DNA of 64,000 nucleotides from GCA-2748575 sp965222725 (GCA_965222725.1 OZ244969.1:372001-436000); one strand, 5' to 3'; positions 26,054 through 36,185 are shown, numbered from the stretch's first letter. The notes: a model not told the origin generated them from the letters alone. Program-made: numbers and translations.

Positions 26054-28819
26054 ATGAAAACCGCAATGGAAACAAAGGAATCACAGCAATCACAGCAATC
26101 ACAGAAAACCCAGCAACCACAGAAGCCACAGGAAACCCATCCCCACCACCTCAGTGCCGACGCCGCCTTTGAACAGTTTGCCACCAGCGAGCGCGGCCTT
26201 TCCGATAAAAACATTCAGGAACGCACCGCCCGTTACGGCGCCAATGAACTCCCCATGGCTGCGCCGGTGCCGGCATGGAAACGTTTTCTCAGCCAGTTTC
26301 AGAATGTACTCATCTATGTATTGATCGCCAGTGGCCTGGTGAGCCTGCTGCTGCAACACTATGTGGACAGCGGTGTGATTTTTGCCGTGATCCTTATTAA
26401 CGGCATTGTCGGTTTTATTCAGGAAGGTAAAGCCGAAAGCGCCCTGCGGGCCATCATGACCATGACCAAAACCCGCTGCATGGTAATCCGCGATGGCGCT
26501 CTGGACACCATCAACAGCGAAAACCTGGTGCCCGGTGATATCGTTTTTTTGCAGGCCGGTGATCGGGTACCGGCAGATATCCGGCTGTTCTATCACAAGG
26601 ATCTGCATTGCGATGAATCCGCCCTGACCGGCGAATCACAACCGGTCAGCAAACGGACCGATCCGCTGCCGGAAAACACGCCCCTGGCAGAACGCAACAA
26701 CATGGCCTTTATGGGCACTCTGGTGAGCACCGGCATGGCCCGGGGCATTGTGTGCGCTACCGGCACCAGCACCCAGATCGGTCAGATCAGCGAACTGGTG
26801 AAAGGAGTCGAGCTGCCGAAAACGCCCCTGCAAAAACAGCTGAAACGTTTTGCCGAACAGTTAAGTATCGGCATTCTGGCGCTATCGGCCCTCACCATGC
26901 TCATCGGCATTTTTTTACGGGACTACGCCGTTAAGGAAATGTTTCAGGCGGCCATCGGCATTGCGGTGGCGTCCATCCCCGAAGGGTTACCGGCCATAGT
27001 CACTATTACCCTCGCTATCGGTGTGCAGAAAATGGCAGCCAAAAAGGCGCTGGTGCGGCGCCTGCCTGCCGTGGAAGTGCTGGGCTCGGTGGATGTGATC
27101 TGCTCCGACAAAACCGGCACACTCACCGCTAACGCCATGACCACCCGCCAGCTGGTAACCGCTCCCCGCCAGCTGACGATCAGTGGCGAGGGTTATGAAC
27201 CCCGCGGCGCTATTCAGGAGCACCGCACCGGCAACAGCCTGGAGGCCGGCCACAGCCAGACACTGGACCAGGCCTGCCTGATCAGCATGCTGTGCAACGA
27301 CGCCCATGTGGAAAAGGAAGGGGAGCAGTGGCTGCTGCACGGTGATCCTACGGAAGGCGCTTTATTGGTGCTCAGCCTGAAACATGGCCTGACCACAGCG
27401 GTGACCAGCCATGAGTGGCCACGGATTGACGAGGTTCCCTTTGAAAGCGAAAAACGTTACATGGCCACCCTGCACCATGACAGCGATGGAAAACTCTTAC
27501 TTGCCGTCAAAGGCGCCCCGGACCGGCTGATCGCTTATTGTGACGAACAACTCACCGACAACGGCACCGCAGCCATCGACAGGGATTACTGGCACAACGC
27601 CATGGAAGACATGGCATCCCGTGGAATGCGGGTAATGGCACTGGCCTGCAAAACCCTGAACAACAAACCCAATGCCCTGGGCCACAGGGATGTGGAAAGC
27701 GGCCTGACACTGGTGGCACTGGCCGGCATCAGCGATCCGCCCAGGCCGGAAGCCATTGCCAGCATCAGGGAATGTCACAATGCCGGTATCAGAGCCAAAA
27801 TGATTACCGGTGATAACCCGGTGACCGCCAAAGCCATTGGCAACGAACTGGGGCTGCGCGCCGACACCGTCATGACCGGCCAGGAACTGGACCAGATGGA
27901 TGCGGGCACACTGCGCGAGACCGTGAGCCGCGTGGATATTTTTGCCCGCACCAGCCCGGCCAATAAACTGCAGCTGGTGAACGCGCTGCAGGCCAACCGG
28001 CATGTGGTATCCATGACCGGCGACGGCGTTAACGATGCGCCGGCATTAAAACAGGCGGACATCGGCGTGGCCATGGGAATGAAAGGCACCGATGCCGCCA
28101 AGGATGCCAGCGACTTTGTGCTCACCGATGATAACTTCAGTACCATTGCCAAAGCCGTTGCTGAAGGCCGTACAGTGTACGACAACATTGTGAAGTCGGT
28201 GACTTTTATTCTGCCTACCAATCTGGCGGAAGCGGGCATTATTATTTTTGCCATTATTGCCGGCCGGATGCTGCCCATTACACCGGCGCAGATTCTGTGG
28301 GTGAATATGATTACCGCCATTACCCTGGCACTGGCGCTGGCTTTTGAACGTTCCGAAAAGAATGTCATGCAGAAACCGCCGCGGCCTTTTGGCAGTGGCC
28401 TGATCAGCCTGCCGCTGCTGTCCCGCATGGTTACCGTGGGGTTATTTGCTGCGGCACTGGTGTTTTTTATGTTTGCCTACCACCGGGATCTGGGACACTC
28501 CATTGAAACCTCACGCACCATTGCCGTGAACGCCCTGGTGATGATAGAGGCGTTTTATCTGCTCAACTGCCGCTTTCTGGAACACAGTATTTTCACCCGG
28601 CATTTTCTGGAAGGACTGCGGCCGGCATTGCTGGCCATTGCGGTGGTGGTGCTGTTTCAGCTGGGATTCAGCTATCTGCCGGTTTCCCAGAAAATATTTG
28701 GCCTGGAAAACCTGGCCCCCGGCGACTGGCTGTTGCTGGTTTCCATGAGCGCGCTGGTGATCCCCCTGGTGGAATGCGAAAAACTGGTCTGGCGCTTAAA
28801 GAATAAAGTCAGTGGATAG
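26054..28819 (+). CDS. P2-type cation-transporting ATPase
   Basis: This 921-residue protein has all P-type landmarks: actuator TGES (ALTGESQPVSK), the membrane PEGLP motif that marks the P2 Ca/Na-K-like class, phosphorylated Asp352 in CSDKTGT, the nucleotide-site KGAPDRL, and the hinge TGDGVNDAPAL. About ten membrane helices fit the length. It should pump a cation (calcium, or sodium/potassium in related bacterial pumps) at the expense of ATP. The ion is not certain. The N-terminus begins with a low-complexity Gln/Ser/Pro/Lys stretch from a DNA microrepeat. Its 3' end overlaps the convergent gapN-like gene by 24 bases. Confidence 0.93.
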   Translation: MKTAMETKESQQSQQSQKTQQPQKPQETHPHHLSADAAFEQFATSERGLSDKNIQERTARYGANELPMAAPVPAWKRFLSQFQNVLIYVLIASGLVSLLLQHYVDSGVIFAVILINGIVGFIQEGKAESALRAIMTMTKTRCMVIRDGALDTINSENLVPGDIVFLQAGDRVPADIRLFYHKDLHCDESALTGESQPVSKRTDPLPENTPLAERNNMAFMGTLVSTGMARGIVCATGTSTQIGQISELVKGVELPKTPLQKQLKRFAEQLSIGILALSALTMLIGIFLRDYAVKEMFQAAIGIAVASIPEGLPAIVTITLAIGVQKMAAKKALVRRLPAVEVLGSVDVICSDKTGTLTANAMTTRQLVTAPRQLTISGEGYEPRGAIQEHRTGNSLEAGHSQTLDQACLISMLCNDAHVEKEGEQWLLHGDPTEGALLVLSLKHGLTTAVTSHEWPRIDEVPFESEKRYMATLHHDSDGKLLLAVKGAPDRLIAYCDEQLTDNGTAAIDRDYWHNAMEDMASRGMRVMALACKTLNNKPNALGHRDVESGLTLVALAGISDPPRPEAIASIRECHNAGIRAKMITGDNPVTAKAIGNELGLRADTVMTGQELDQMDAGTLRETVSRVDIFARTSPANKLQLVNALQANRHVVSMTGDGVNDAPALKQADIGVAMGMKGTDAAKDASDFVLTDDNFSTIAKAVAEGRTVYDNIVKSVTFILPTNLAEAGIIIFAIIAGRMLPITPAQILWVNMITAITLALALAFERSEKNVMQKPPRPFGSGLISLPLLSRMVTVGLFAAALVFFMFAYHRDLGHSIETSRTIAVNALVMIEAFYLLNCRFLEHSIFTRHFLEGLRPALLAIAVVVLFQLGFSYLPVSQKIFGLENLAPGDWLLLVSMSALVIPLVECEKLVWRLKNKVSG
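26083..26106 (+). repeat. Short tandem repeat in the ATPase N-terminus
   Basis: The 9-base unit TCACAGCAA is repeated in frame, producing an S-Q-Q low-complexity segment. Slippage would change length by whole codons without frameshift. Confidence 0.6.
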
Positions 28820-30400
28820 AAACCGCGACTTGCGTCCGGTTACCACTGCTTTAATGATTTTCCGGTTGGCATCGGTTTCCTTCGCGGCCACCAGTGAGCG
28901 GATCGAAAACGCCCGCAAGGCATCCGCAACCGACAGGGTGCCTTCGGCGGAGTCCTTGCGGCCGGTAAAAGGAAAGCTATCCGGCCCCCGCTGGCACTGA
29001 CTGTTGATATTGACCCGGCACACCTGGTTAACCAGGGTATCGATCAAGAGCGCCAGTTGTTCCGGATCATTCCCAAACAGGCTCACCTGCTGCCCGTAAT
29101 CCGATGCGGTGACGTAATTCATGGGTTCCTGAATATCCGAGTATTCAGCTACCGGCACCAGCGGGCCAAACTGTTCTTCACTGAACAGTTTCATGGTCGG
29201 CGTTACCGGAAACATCACTGCCGGGGCCATGGTGCGACCGGAAACCTCGCCACCACCGGCATTGATTACCGCCGAACCCTGTGCCCGGGCATCTTCAATC
29301 AATGCCTGCAGGTAACGGATTTTGCCTTCTTCCGGCAGGGGGGTAATTTTAACGTCCGGCTCCCAGGGCAAGCCCTTGATCAACTCGTTTACCCGGGCAC
29401 AAAATCGTTGCAGAAATTCGTCGCGAATATCCCGGTGCACAAAAATGAGCTTCAGTGCCGTACAGCGCTGCCCGTTAAACGACAGCGATCCCAGCACACA
29501 TTCATTCACGGTGGCATCCAGATCCGCGTCCGGCAAAACAATGGCGACGTTCTTGGCTTCCAGCCCCAGAATACAACGTAACCGGTGCGGCTTGGGATGC
29601 TGGTGCTTGAGAATATCCGCCACCCGGCTGCTGCCGATAAACGCCAGCACATCGATACGGCCTGATTTCATTAACGGGGCAATCACTTCCTGGCCATCGC
29701 CATAAACGGTGTTAACCACACCCGGCGGAAAGCTTTCTGCAAATGCCCGCAACAACGGCTGATGCAGCAACACACCGTATCGGGGCGGCTTGAAAATAAC
29801 GGCATTGCCCATGATCAATGCCGGAATCAGCGTGGTAAAGGTTTCGTTCAGCGGATAGTTATAGGGCCCCATGCACAACACCACACCCAGTGGGGCACGT
29901 TTGATCTGGGCAATCACCTTTTCTTCAATCACAAACCGGGAGCAGACCCGGTCCAGATCCTTGAGCGCATCAATGGTGTCATCAATATAATCAATGGTGC
30001 GATCGAATTCCTTTTCTGCATCGGGCCGGGATTTTCCGATCTCCCACATAAGCAGGGTCACCACGCGGGAACGCTGCTCCTTGATCCGGTAGGCAAACTG
30101 TTCCACGCAGCCGATACGTTCTTCAATGCTCATGGTGGGCCAGCGGCCCCGGCCACTGTCGTAGGCCTGGCAGGCAGCCGTAAGGGCATCCTGCGCCTGT
30201 TGCTTCGACAACAGGGGATACCAGCCCACAACAACGGTGGTATCTTCGCCTTGCGGCAAGGTCACCGGGCTGATCACTTCCTGCAGCGGGCCAGGCCATT
30301 GCCGCAACTCACCATGACACAGGTATTCGGTTTGCCTTAAGGGCTCACCCATTGTGAATGCGTCCGGTACGTTCGGATAGTCAGATACAGGAACAGGCAT
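28796..30400 (-). CDS. NADP-dependent glyceraldehyde-3-phosphate dehydrogenase-like aldehyde dehydrogenase (GapN-type)
   Basis: The ATG at 30400 has a GGGGG site 7 bases upstream and gives 534 residues. The ATG at 30481 would add an unconserved 27-residue leader. The fold is an ALDH with nucleotide-site and active-site motifs GPYNYPLNE, FKPPRYG, GLEAKN (general-base Glu) and FNGQRCTALK (catalytic Cys). This set is characteristic of the non-phosphorylating GapN group, which oxidises glyceraldehyde 3-phosphate directly to 3-phosphoglycerate with NADP. Another aldehyde substrate is possible. The gene is convergent with the ATPase gene and overlaps its end. Confidence 0.85.
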   Translation of the reverse strand: MPVPVSDYPNVPDAFTMGEPLRQTEYLCHGELRQWPGPLQEVISPVTLPQGEDTTVVVGWYPLLSKQQAQDALTAACQAYDSGRGRWPTMSIEERIGCVEQFAYRIKEQRSRVVTLLMWEIGKSRPDAEKEFDRTIDYIDDTIDALKDLDRVCSRFVIEEKVIAQIKRAPLGVVLCMGPYNYPLNETFTTLIPALIMGNAVIFKPPRYGVLLHQPLLRAFAESFPPGVVNTVYGDGQEVIAPLMKSGRIDVLAFIGSSRVADILKHQHPKPHRLRCILGLEAKNVAIVLPDADLDATVNECVLGSLSFNGQRCTALKLIFVHRDIRDEFLQRFCARVNELIKGLPWEPDVKITPLPEEGKIRYLQALIEDARAQGSAVINAGGGEVSGRTMAPAVMFPVTPTMKLFSEEQFGPLVPVAEYSDIQEPMNYVTASDYGQQVSLFGNDPEQLALLIDTLVNQVCRVNINSQCQRGPDSFPFTGRKDSAEGTLSVADALRAFSIRSLVAAKETDANRKIIKAVVTGRKSRFLSTDFIL

Positions 30401-30532
30401 AAGATTACCCCCGTGCACAGGCTGCCTGGAAATTTCGGGTTGACCACAGGGCTGACCATACTCCGTTTTTTCCCCGGGCAAAAGCGGTTAACGGTTCCCG
30501 ATACCATCAGGCGGGCAAGTCATTGACGGGGA

Positions 30533-32212
30533 TCAGGCCCGGGTAATGGCGGATAAAATCAGCGCCTCACGCTGACTGAAAGCAGCGGCAACCCTGGTTA
30601 ACAGTTTTTGCTGTAACCAGAACAGGATCAGCGCCGCAGTCCACAGCTGTACCAGCACAATGAACAGATCGCCTCCCTGCCCTAGCCAGCGAACCCCCAA
30701 TACAAAGGGCAAGGCACCCAGCAAACAACTGCCAAAACCAACCACAGATACCACCATGGGCTGACGTTCCCGGCGATTCAGCGAGGCATCCAGTTTTACC
30801 GGATACAATACCGACAGCCACAAACCAGTGGTGACCGATACCGGCACCAGTACGGGCACAGCGGATGCTGCCAACAACCACCACCAGACACTGAGCTCCG
30901 GCACCACAAAACGCCAGTAGAACAGGCTGACACCGATACCCAACAACAAAGTAAACACCTGATGCACCCCGGCTTTGGAACGAATAATCTGCAGGGGCGT
31001 GACCGGGGCGCTCATCAGCAATAACAGTCCGCGGCCATCATAAGCAAAGGTGTTGTGATTAAAGGTCAGCAGCATTAGAGCGGACGCATACAGTCCGATA
31101 CCCGCCATCAGCCACAGCTGACTGACATTACCGAAAAAGTGAATGATCAGTTCATTGGCGGATATCAGATGCAATACGATAATCAGTACCAGTGGCACCA
31201 TCACCAGCAATCGCACTCTGGGGTTACGCCAGAGTTCAAAGACTTCACGCCGGGCCAGCAAGGCATGCACGCTGCCGGCACCGGAAAATATATCCCAGCG
31301 CTGATCGCGGATAGCTTCGGTGGCCGCTTCGCGATGATGGGAACCTTTAAGGCGGTTGCGGGAACCCCACAAACCCAGCAATGCCAAACTCAGCAGTCCC
31401 GTCAGTTCCAGCAAGGCACCTGCGGGCCGGTTCTCTGCCAGTGCCATCAGGGCTTCCCCAAGATAACCGGAAGGAATTTTTGAAAACGCCAGAGCGACAT
31501 TGGCAAACTGCGATAATTCCAGTTCACTCTGCAGGCCCAATCCGCCGCCCTGTTCATAGAGCCAGCCCACATCTACCGGCGGCAGCAGCATACCGGCGAG
31601 CACCAATAACAATAACGCCAGAGTCAGGCTTTCACCGTTGCCTTTGGTGCGCAGCAAATCCCTGAGCCAGTACACGCCCAGCTGGCTCCAGGTGGCGCAC
31701 ATGGCAATAAAGGCCAGCAGCAACAAAACAATCCACCACAACGAATCAATACCCTGCGCCACACCATAACCGAAGCAGGCTCCGACCAAAGGCGCAAACA
31801 TAAAAAAGCCCACCGGCCGCAGCAATCCGGAAATAATGGCAGACACCAGCAAACGGGTATCGGAAATGGGTAATGCCTGATAGCGATCCTTTTCACTGCC
31901 GTCTTCCACTCCGGCCGATAAAATGGGCCACAGAATCCAGAGCATGGTGGTAACAAAGCACATCAGATTCAGATAGAACTGACTGACGATGATTTCCTCT
32001 GCTACCGATGGATGTGTCATAAACCAGTAACAGAAACCACCCAGCGCCAATGTTGGCAGGCACACCAGCAAGGCGGTAACCAGACCGGCAAAACGCCCCG
32101 CACCCGACACCCGGTTGTGAGTCATGGCCATACGCATTTGCCACAACAAAACAATATGGCGGAAAAACCAGGGCAAGGCCGGACGCTGTGATAACGACGT
32201 TGGCTTTTTCAT
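30533..32212 (-). CDS. ABC exporter membrane subunit
   Basis: The 559-residue protein has many predicted membrane helices (about twelve) and no soluble domain. It resembles the large bacterial ABC permeases with a central conserved DGR segment (AYDGRGLLLLMSAPVTP), as found in ABC-2-like exporters. Its start overlaps the ATPase stop by 4 bases (ATGA), so the two subunits are coupled. The substrate is unknown. Confidence 0.85.
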   Translation of the reverse strand: MKKPTSLSQRPALPWFFRHIVLLWQMRMAMTHNRVSGAGRFAGLVTALLVCLPTLALGGFCYWFMTHPSVAEEIIVSQFYLNLMCFVTTMLWILWPILSAGVEDGSEKDRYQALPISDTRLLVSAIISGLLRPVGFFMFAPLVGACFGYGVAQGIDSLWWIVLLLLAFIAMCATWSQLGVYWLRDLLRTKGNGESLTLALLLLVLAGMLLPPVDVGWLYEQGGGLGLQSELELSQFANVALAFSKIPSGYLGEALMALAENRPAGALLELTGLLSLALLGLWGSRNRLKGSHHREAATEAIRDQRWDIFSGAGSVHALLARREVFELWRNPRVRLLVMVPLVLIIVLHLISANELIIHFFGNVSQLWLMAGIGLYASALMLLTFNHNTFAYDGRGLLLLMSAPVTPLQIIRSKAGVHQVFTLLLGIGVSLFYWRFVVPELSVWWWLLAASAVPVLVPVSVTTGLWLSVLYPVKLDASLNRRERQPMVVSVVGFGSCLLGALPFVLGVRWLGQGGDLFIVLVQLWTAALILFWLQQKLLTRVAAAFSQREALILSAITRA

Positions 32213-33039
32213 GTCAGCGACGCATCGTTCTTATAAACATCGTCTTTATAAAAAGACAAAGAAGCTTGCGGAATATCGGACACCGCCACCAGCGACTGAA
32301 ACACCCCTTCCAGATCAGGGCTTTGATAGCGTTGCAGCAGCGTGGATTTTTCCGCCTGGTCCTGCAGTTTACCTTCGTACAGTACGCCGGCATGAGTGGC
32401 CAGGCGATCGGCCACTTCCAGAATATGGGTGGTCAAAAGAATGGTGACTTTTTTGCGGCGTAACTCCTCCAGCAATTCACGGATTACCCGGGCGGCAATC
32501 ACATCAATACCGTCAAAGGGTTCATCGAGAAACACCAGACTGGGGCCATGAATCAACGCCGTGGCAATGGCAAGCCGGCGTCGCATTCCCTTGGAGTAAT
32601 TGGCAATCACCAAAGACGCGGCCGCTTCAAGATCCGTCAGCTTTAACAGCTCCATGGCACGCTGCCGGGTTTCCTCCGCACTCAGGCCATACATGCGCCC
32701 GCAAAACATCAGTTGCTGCATGCCCGTTAAGCGTTCGAACAGGGCCAGCTCCTCCGGCACTATGCCGATGCGACGTTTGACTTCCAGGGGGGAACGCACC
32801 GGATCAAAACCCAATACGCGGATAGCGCCAGCATCCGGCGGATAAAGCCCGGCCAGAATACCAATGAGTGTGGACTTGCCCGCACCATTGGGACCCAGCA
32901 ACGCATAGAGCGCGCCTTCTTCGATGGTAATATCCAGCTGATTCAGTACCCGGTTGTCCTGATACTGCTTTACCAGTTTTTCCCCCGACAGTGCGATCCG
33001 GGTTTCAGCCTCGGCAGGCTGAGTAATTTTCTGATTCAT
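32209..33039 (-). CDS. ABC exporter ATP-binding subunit
   Basis: In 276 residues all ABC ATPase motifs are present: Walker A GPNGAGKST, the signature YSKGMRRRLAIA (a variant of LSGGQ, common in ABC-2 exporters), Walker B LVFLDEPFDG, and the switch His in LLTTHI. It energises the permease encoded by the following gene. The 5' end overlaps the stop of the YqgE-like gene by 4 bases, so at least three genes are co-translated. Confidence 0.93.
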   Translation of the reverse strand: MNQKITQPAEAETRIALSGEKLVKQYQDNRVLNQLDITIEEGALYALLGPNGAGKSTLIGILAGLYPPDAGAIRVLGFDPVRSPLEVKRRIGIVPEELALFERLTGMQQLMFCGRMYGLSAEETRQRAMELLKLTDLEAAASLVIANYSKGMRRRLAIATALIHGPSLVFLDEPFDGIDVIAARVIRELLEELRRKKVTILLTTHILEVADRLATHAGVLYEGKLQDQAEKSTLLQRYQSPDLEGVFQSLVAVSDIPQASLSFYKDDVYKNDASLT

Positions 33040-33647
33040 GATTTGTTTTCTTGTTTTCGCTGTTCTTTATGCAATAAAACCAGCAGTTCGTGACGGGAAA
33101 GCGCTTTAACTTTCCAATCGCCGCGACGAAGTTCGTTTTCCAGCTGGCCGGGAGACCAGCCGGCATAGCCCATATAGATGGGAGAATGAGCGATTGGAGA
33201 AAGCACGCCGGTGGTTTCCGGCGAATCAGGCGCGACCATGGTGAAAGACAGCGCACCGGGATCCAGCAGAATACGATAGGGCTCTGCCAGTGCCACCGGC
33301 CCGCCCCAGAAAACGTCGCTATCCGGAAACCTTTCCATAACGATGGCCGGATCAACCGCCGGTGGCTCCTGATAGCGGGCAAAACCTTGCGCCAGCGGCT
33401 CCCCCATCACCACGCCCGTGGCACCCTGATCGGAATATCCCAGCAGCAAGACCCGGGTATCCCGGAACAGGGGCCCGGGGCGGTGTCTCACCGCCTCCAG
33501 CATGACACCCGGCGCCAGTGCCTGGATATAATCCCGGGCTTTCAATTGCTGCCGGGTAACGGGAACCAGAATGGCAATCAAAAAGGCGGCCAGCAGAAGA
33601 TAACGGCCGGATTTATTTTTTGTTTTCATAGCTGAGCATTTGATCAT
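33036..33647 (-). CDS. Membrane-anchored YqgE/AlgH-family protein
   Basis: The start is uncertain (GTG 33668, ATG 33647 or ATG 33629; none has a clear ribosome site). ATG 33647 gives 203 residues. The N-terminus is a membrane helix (YLLLAAFLIAILVPV) not found in classical cytosolic YqgE. The YqgE pattern then follows: LEAVRHRPGPLFRDTRVLLLGY, GATGVVMGEPL, VFWGGPVAL and YMGYAGWSPGQLENELRRGDW. The family function is unsettled. Coupling to the ABC exporter genes suggests a role at the membrane with that transporter. Confidence 0.75.
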   Translation of the reverse strand: MIKCSAMKTKNKSGRYLLLAAFLIAILVPVTRQQLKARDYIQALAPGVMLEAVRHRPGPLFRDTRVLLLGYSDQGATGVVMGEPLAQGFARYQEPPAVDPAIVMERFPDSDVFWGGPVALAEPYRILLDPGALSFTMVAPDSPETTGVLSPIAHSPIYMGYAGWSPGQLENELRRGDWKVKALSRHELLVLLHKEQRKQENKS

Positions 33648-33680
33648 AAAAGGAATGGCGAGCACCACCCCCGGGTGCCG

Positions 33681-34532
33681 CTAATCCTTTGGCATGCAGC
33701 AACGCTTGTACTTTTTGCCACTGCCGCAGGGACAGGGGCTGTTTTTGCGGGGCGCCATATCTGCCGCAATGGCGGCCCGGTCCTGCTGGTAAAAATCTTC
33801 CAGAGCCTGATACAGCTGCGGGTGTTTGCGCTGCAGCATTTTCGGTCGCTCAAAAAAGTATTCCGATGCCACTGCAAAAAATTCCTGATGATTGCTGGCA
33901 CCATAAGTGTTGATATTGGTGTCCCGGGATTCTATGGCTTTGATCTTCTGCCGGGCCAGTTCAAACCAGGGAATACTGAAGGGATAGGATTTAAGGCGTT
34001 CCGGAAAGCCGTCCACATCGCCATCGGCCATATCAATCAAATGGGCAAACTCGTGAATGCCCACATTGCGTTTGTCACGCTCATTGGCAAAACCATAATG
34101 CAGGGCCGGTTTGCTCAGCACCATGCGTTCATGCATGGGCCCGGTACCCACCATACCCTGAATCATGGAATCCGGTTCACCGGTAGCAAAATCGTTATTG
34201 AAGGCGCCGGGAAGCAGAATCACCCGTTTCAGATTAAAGTAATGCCAGGAAGGAAATGCCCATACCGGAATCACCGCACTGGCAGCCACCAGCAAGCGGT
34301 CTTCGTCTGTCACCTCAACGCCATAGGCCACAATATCGGTGGTGGCCAGAAACAACTGGGCTCGCTGTTCAAACAATTGTTTGTCCTGATCACTCAGCTG
34401 GCGGTAAAAACTCACCTGCTGATTCAGAAAACGGCGCCAGGGTTCCGGCATCGGTGGCTGCGGGCCGACAGTTTTGGGACGCAGCCAGCGCTGAAAGGTT
34501 TGACGAATCTTTTCAACAACTTCCTGTAACAT
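33681..34532 (-). CDS. mtfA: MtfA-type zinc peptidase with C-terminal SEC-C motif
   Basis: The start at 34532 follows AGGAAG and gives 283 residues. The zinc site is HEFAH within NVGIHEFAHLIDMADG, and the third ligand region is NHQEFFAVASEYFFERP. Both fit the M90/MtfA family, whose E. coli member binds the repressor Mlc and is an aminopeptidase. Unusually, the C-terminus ends with a SEC-C zinc motif (NSPCPCGSGKKYKRCC), as in SecA and many regulatory proteins. That suggests an added protein- or ribosome-binding module. The gene lies just upstream of the YqgE/ABC genes. Confidence 0.85.
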   Translation of the reverse strand: MLQEVVEKIRQTFQRWLRPKTVGPQPPMPEPWRRFLNQQVSFYRQLSDQDKQLFEQRAQLFLATTDIVAYGVEVTDEDRLLVAASAVIPVWAFPSWHYFNLKRVILLPGAFNNDFATGEPDSMIQGMVGTGPMHERMVLSKPALHYGFANERDKRNVGIHEFAHLIDMADGDVDGFPERLKSYPFSIPWFELARQKIKAIESRDTNINTYGASNHQEFFAVASEYFFERPKMLQRKHPQLYQALEDFYQQDRAAIAADMAPRKNSPCPCGSGKKYKRCCMPKD

Positions 34533-34671
34533 GGGGCTTCCTGACATTGGTAACCGGGGAATGGCCACACTATATCAGGAAAGCACTTTCAGAAAACTCA
34601 TATCAGTAAAACCCGGGCTTTATAAACGCCGAAAATGCCTGGCCGCCGGCTCCGGAAGCAGAGGGATTTGG

Positions 34672-36183
34672 TCACATGCCGGAAACAGAATCATCCAGCC
34701 CTTTAATCTGGTAATTAATCAGATCAAACCGGCTCAGTTTCTGCTTCAGCTTGGGAATGGTCCATGGCCAGGAGGCAATATTCCGCCCCTGATCATCCAG
34801 GTAATAGCTCTCACAGCCACCGCTGTTCCACACGGTGTTCCCCAGCAGGGACTGAACCCTGTCGTTATACTCCCTGGAGGTGCTTTCCAGCAGATTGAAC
34901 CAGGCCAGCCCCCTGGCTTTCATCTGTTTTATGGCATCGGCAATATAGGCCGCCTGCCACTCGGCAATTTCGATAAATGAGGAATACACCAGAATATTGG
35001 GCCCCACCATAATAAAGGCGTTGGGCAGATCGTAGAGCGTTGTTCCCAGGTAGGCTTCGGCCCCTTCCTGCTGCCAGCGCTCGGAAAGCAGGCGGCCATC
35101 CTTGCCACGTACGCGGTTGGCAATGGGTGGCGGCGTTAAATCAAACCCGGTGGCAAAAATAATCACGTCCACCTCAGCAGTTTCTCCATTAGCAGCCTTT
35201 AACCGGTTACCTTCAATGGCCGTCAGCCCACTGGCAATCAGGTCCACATGGCGTTGCTTCAGGGTGCGGTAATAATAATTGGAAAAAATAATGCGCTTGC
35301 AGCCAATGGTAAAATCGGCGCTCACTTTTTTGCGCAGAGTTTTATCCGGCACCTGCTTTTTGATAATGCGCCGGGCGTAGGGTTCAATGAACTCCATTGC
35401 CCAGGGATGGGTCAACGCATAATTAACCAATACCAGCAGTGATTCTATGCGACGCCGGGACAGTTTCTGCAAAACCGGAGTGCGCCGGTTCACGAATTTT
35501 TCCAGTTCGGTAATATTGCGATCAAAGGGCCGCGGTAATATCCAGGGCGCCGTGCGCTGGAATACAGTGAGCTGTTTTACCCGTTGCTGAATTTCAGGAA
35601 TGATCTGCACTGCCGATGCCCCGGTGCCAATCACGGCCACCCGCTTGCCGGCAAGATCCACATCATGATTCCAGCAGGCAGAATGAAAGACATCCCCCTG
35701 AAAACTGTCCAGCCCTTCGATATCGGGCAGTTTTTCCCTGGTTAACGGACCGGTAGCGAAAATAACAAAACGGGCGCGGTATTCGCCCTGGCTGGTTACC
35801 AGCTGCCATTGATTTTCTTCCGGCAGCCACTGCGCATTTTCCAGTTCGGTATTAAAGCGCAGCCGCTCACGCAGCCCCATGTCATCCACGGTTTGTTCGA
35901 TATAGGCCAGTATCTCCTCCTGGCCGGCATAGGTGTGGCTCCATTCAGGATTGGTGTTGAAGGAATAAGAGTAAAACGCCGAAGGCACATCGCAGGCACA
36001 GCCCGGATAGGTATTTTCCCGCCAGCAACCGCCAACACCGGAAGCCCGCTCCAGAATCACAAAATCATGAATACCCTGATTCCGCAGGTTAACTGCATTC
36101 ACCACACCGGAATGGCCACTGCCGATAATAATCACCTCATGAGTGGCAATTACATGGACTTCGCTGGACAGTGTTGCTGACAT
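34672..36183 (-). CDS. FAD/NADPH-dependent monooxygenase, Baeyer-Villiger/AlmA-EthA type
   Basis: This 503-residue protein has an FAD-binding GSGHSG motif (residues 21-26), GGCWRENTYPGCACD (51-65), the FxGxxxHxxxW Baeyer-Villiger fingerprint at 161-171 (followed by N instead of the usual P/D), and an NADPH-binding GTGASA. Such enzymes oxidise ketones to esters or hydroxylate long alkanes or heteroatoms. AlmA, the long-chain alkane monooxygenase of Alcanivorax-type bacteria, has this size and form. The gene ends an operon with an SDR and a PF10118 hydrolase, 2 bases after the latter. The substrate is not certain. Confidence 0.85.
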   Translation of the reverse strand: MSATLSSEVHVIATHEVIIIGSGHSGVVNAVNLRNQGIHDFVILERASGVGGCWRENTYPGCACDVPSAFYSYSFNTNPEWSHTYAGQEEILAYIEQTVDDMGLRERLRFNTELENAQWLPEENQWQLVTSQGEYRARFVIFATGPLTREKLPDIEGLDSFQGDVFHSACWNHDVDLAGKRVAVIGTGASAVQIIPEIQQRVKQLTVFQRTAPWILPRPFDRNITELEKFVNRRTPVLQKLSRRRIESLLVLVNYALTHPWAMEFIEPYARRIIKKQVPDKTLRKKVSADFTIGCKRIIFSNYYYRTLKQRHVDLIASGLTAIEGNRLKAANGETAEVDVIIFATGFDLTPPPIANRVRGKDGRLLSERWQQEGAEAYLGTTLYDLPNAFIMVGPNILVYSSFIEIAEWQAAYIADAIKQMKARGLAWFNLLESTSREYNDRVQSLLGNTVWNSGGCESYYLDDQGRNIASWPWTIPKLKQKLSRFDLINYQIKGLDDSVSGM

Positions 36184-36185
36184 TA

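Noticed and set aside
34672..36183. Firm assignment as AlmA or EthA
   Set aside because: The motifs fit the wider BVMO/FMO group, but the variant fingerprint and lack of substrate evidence prevent a specific gene name.
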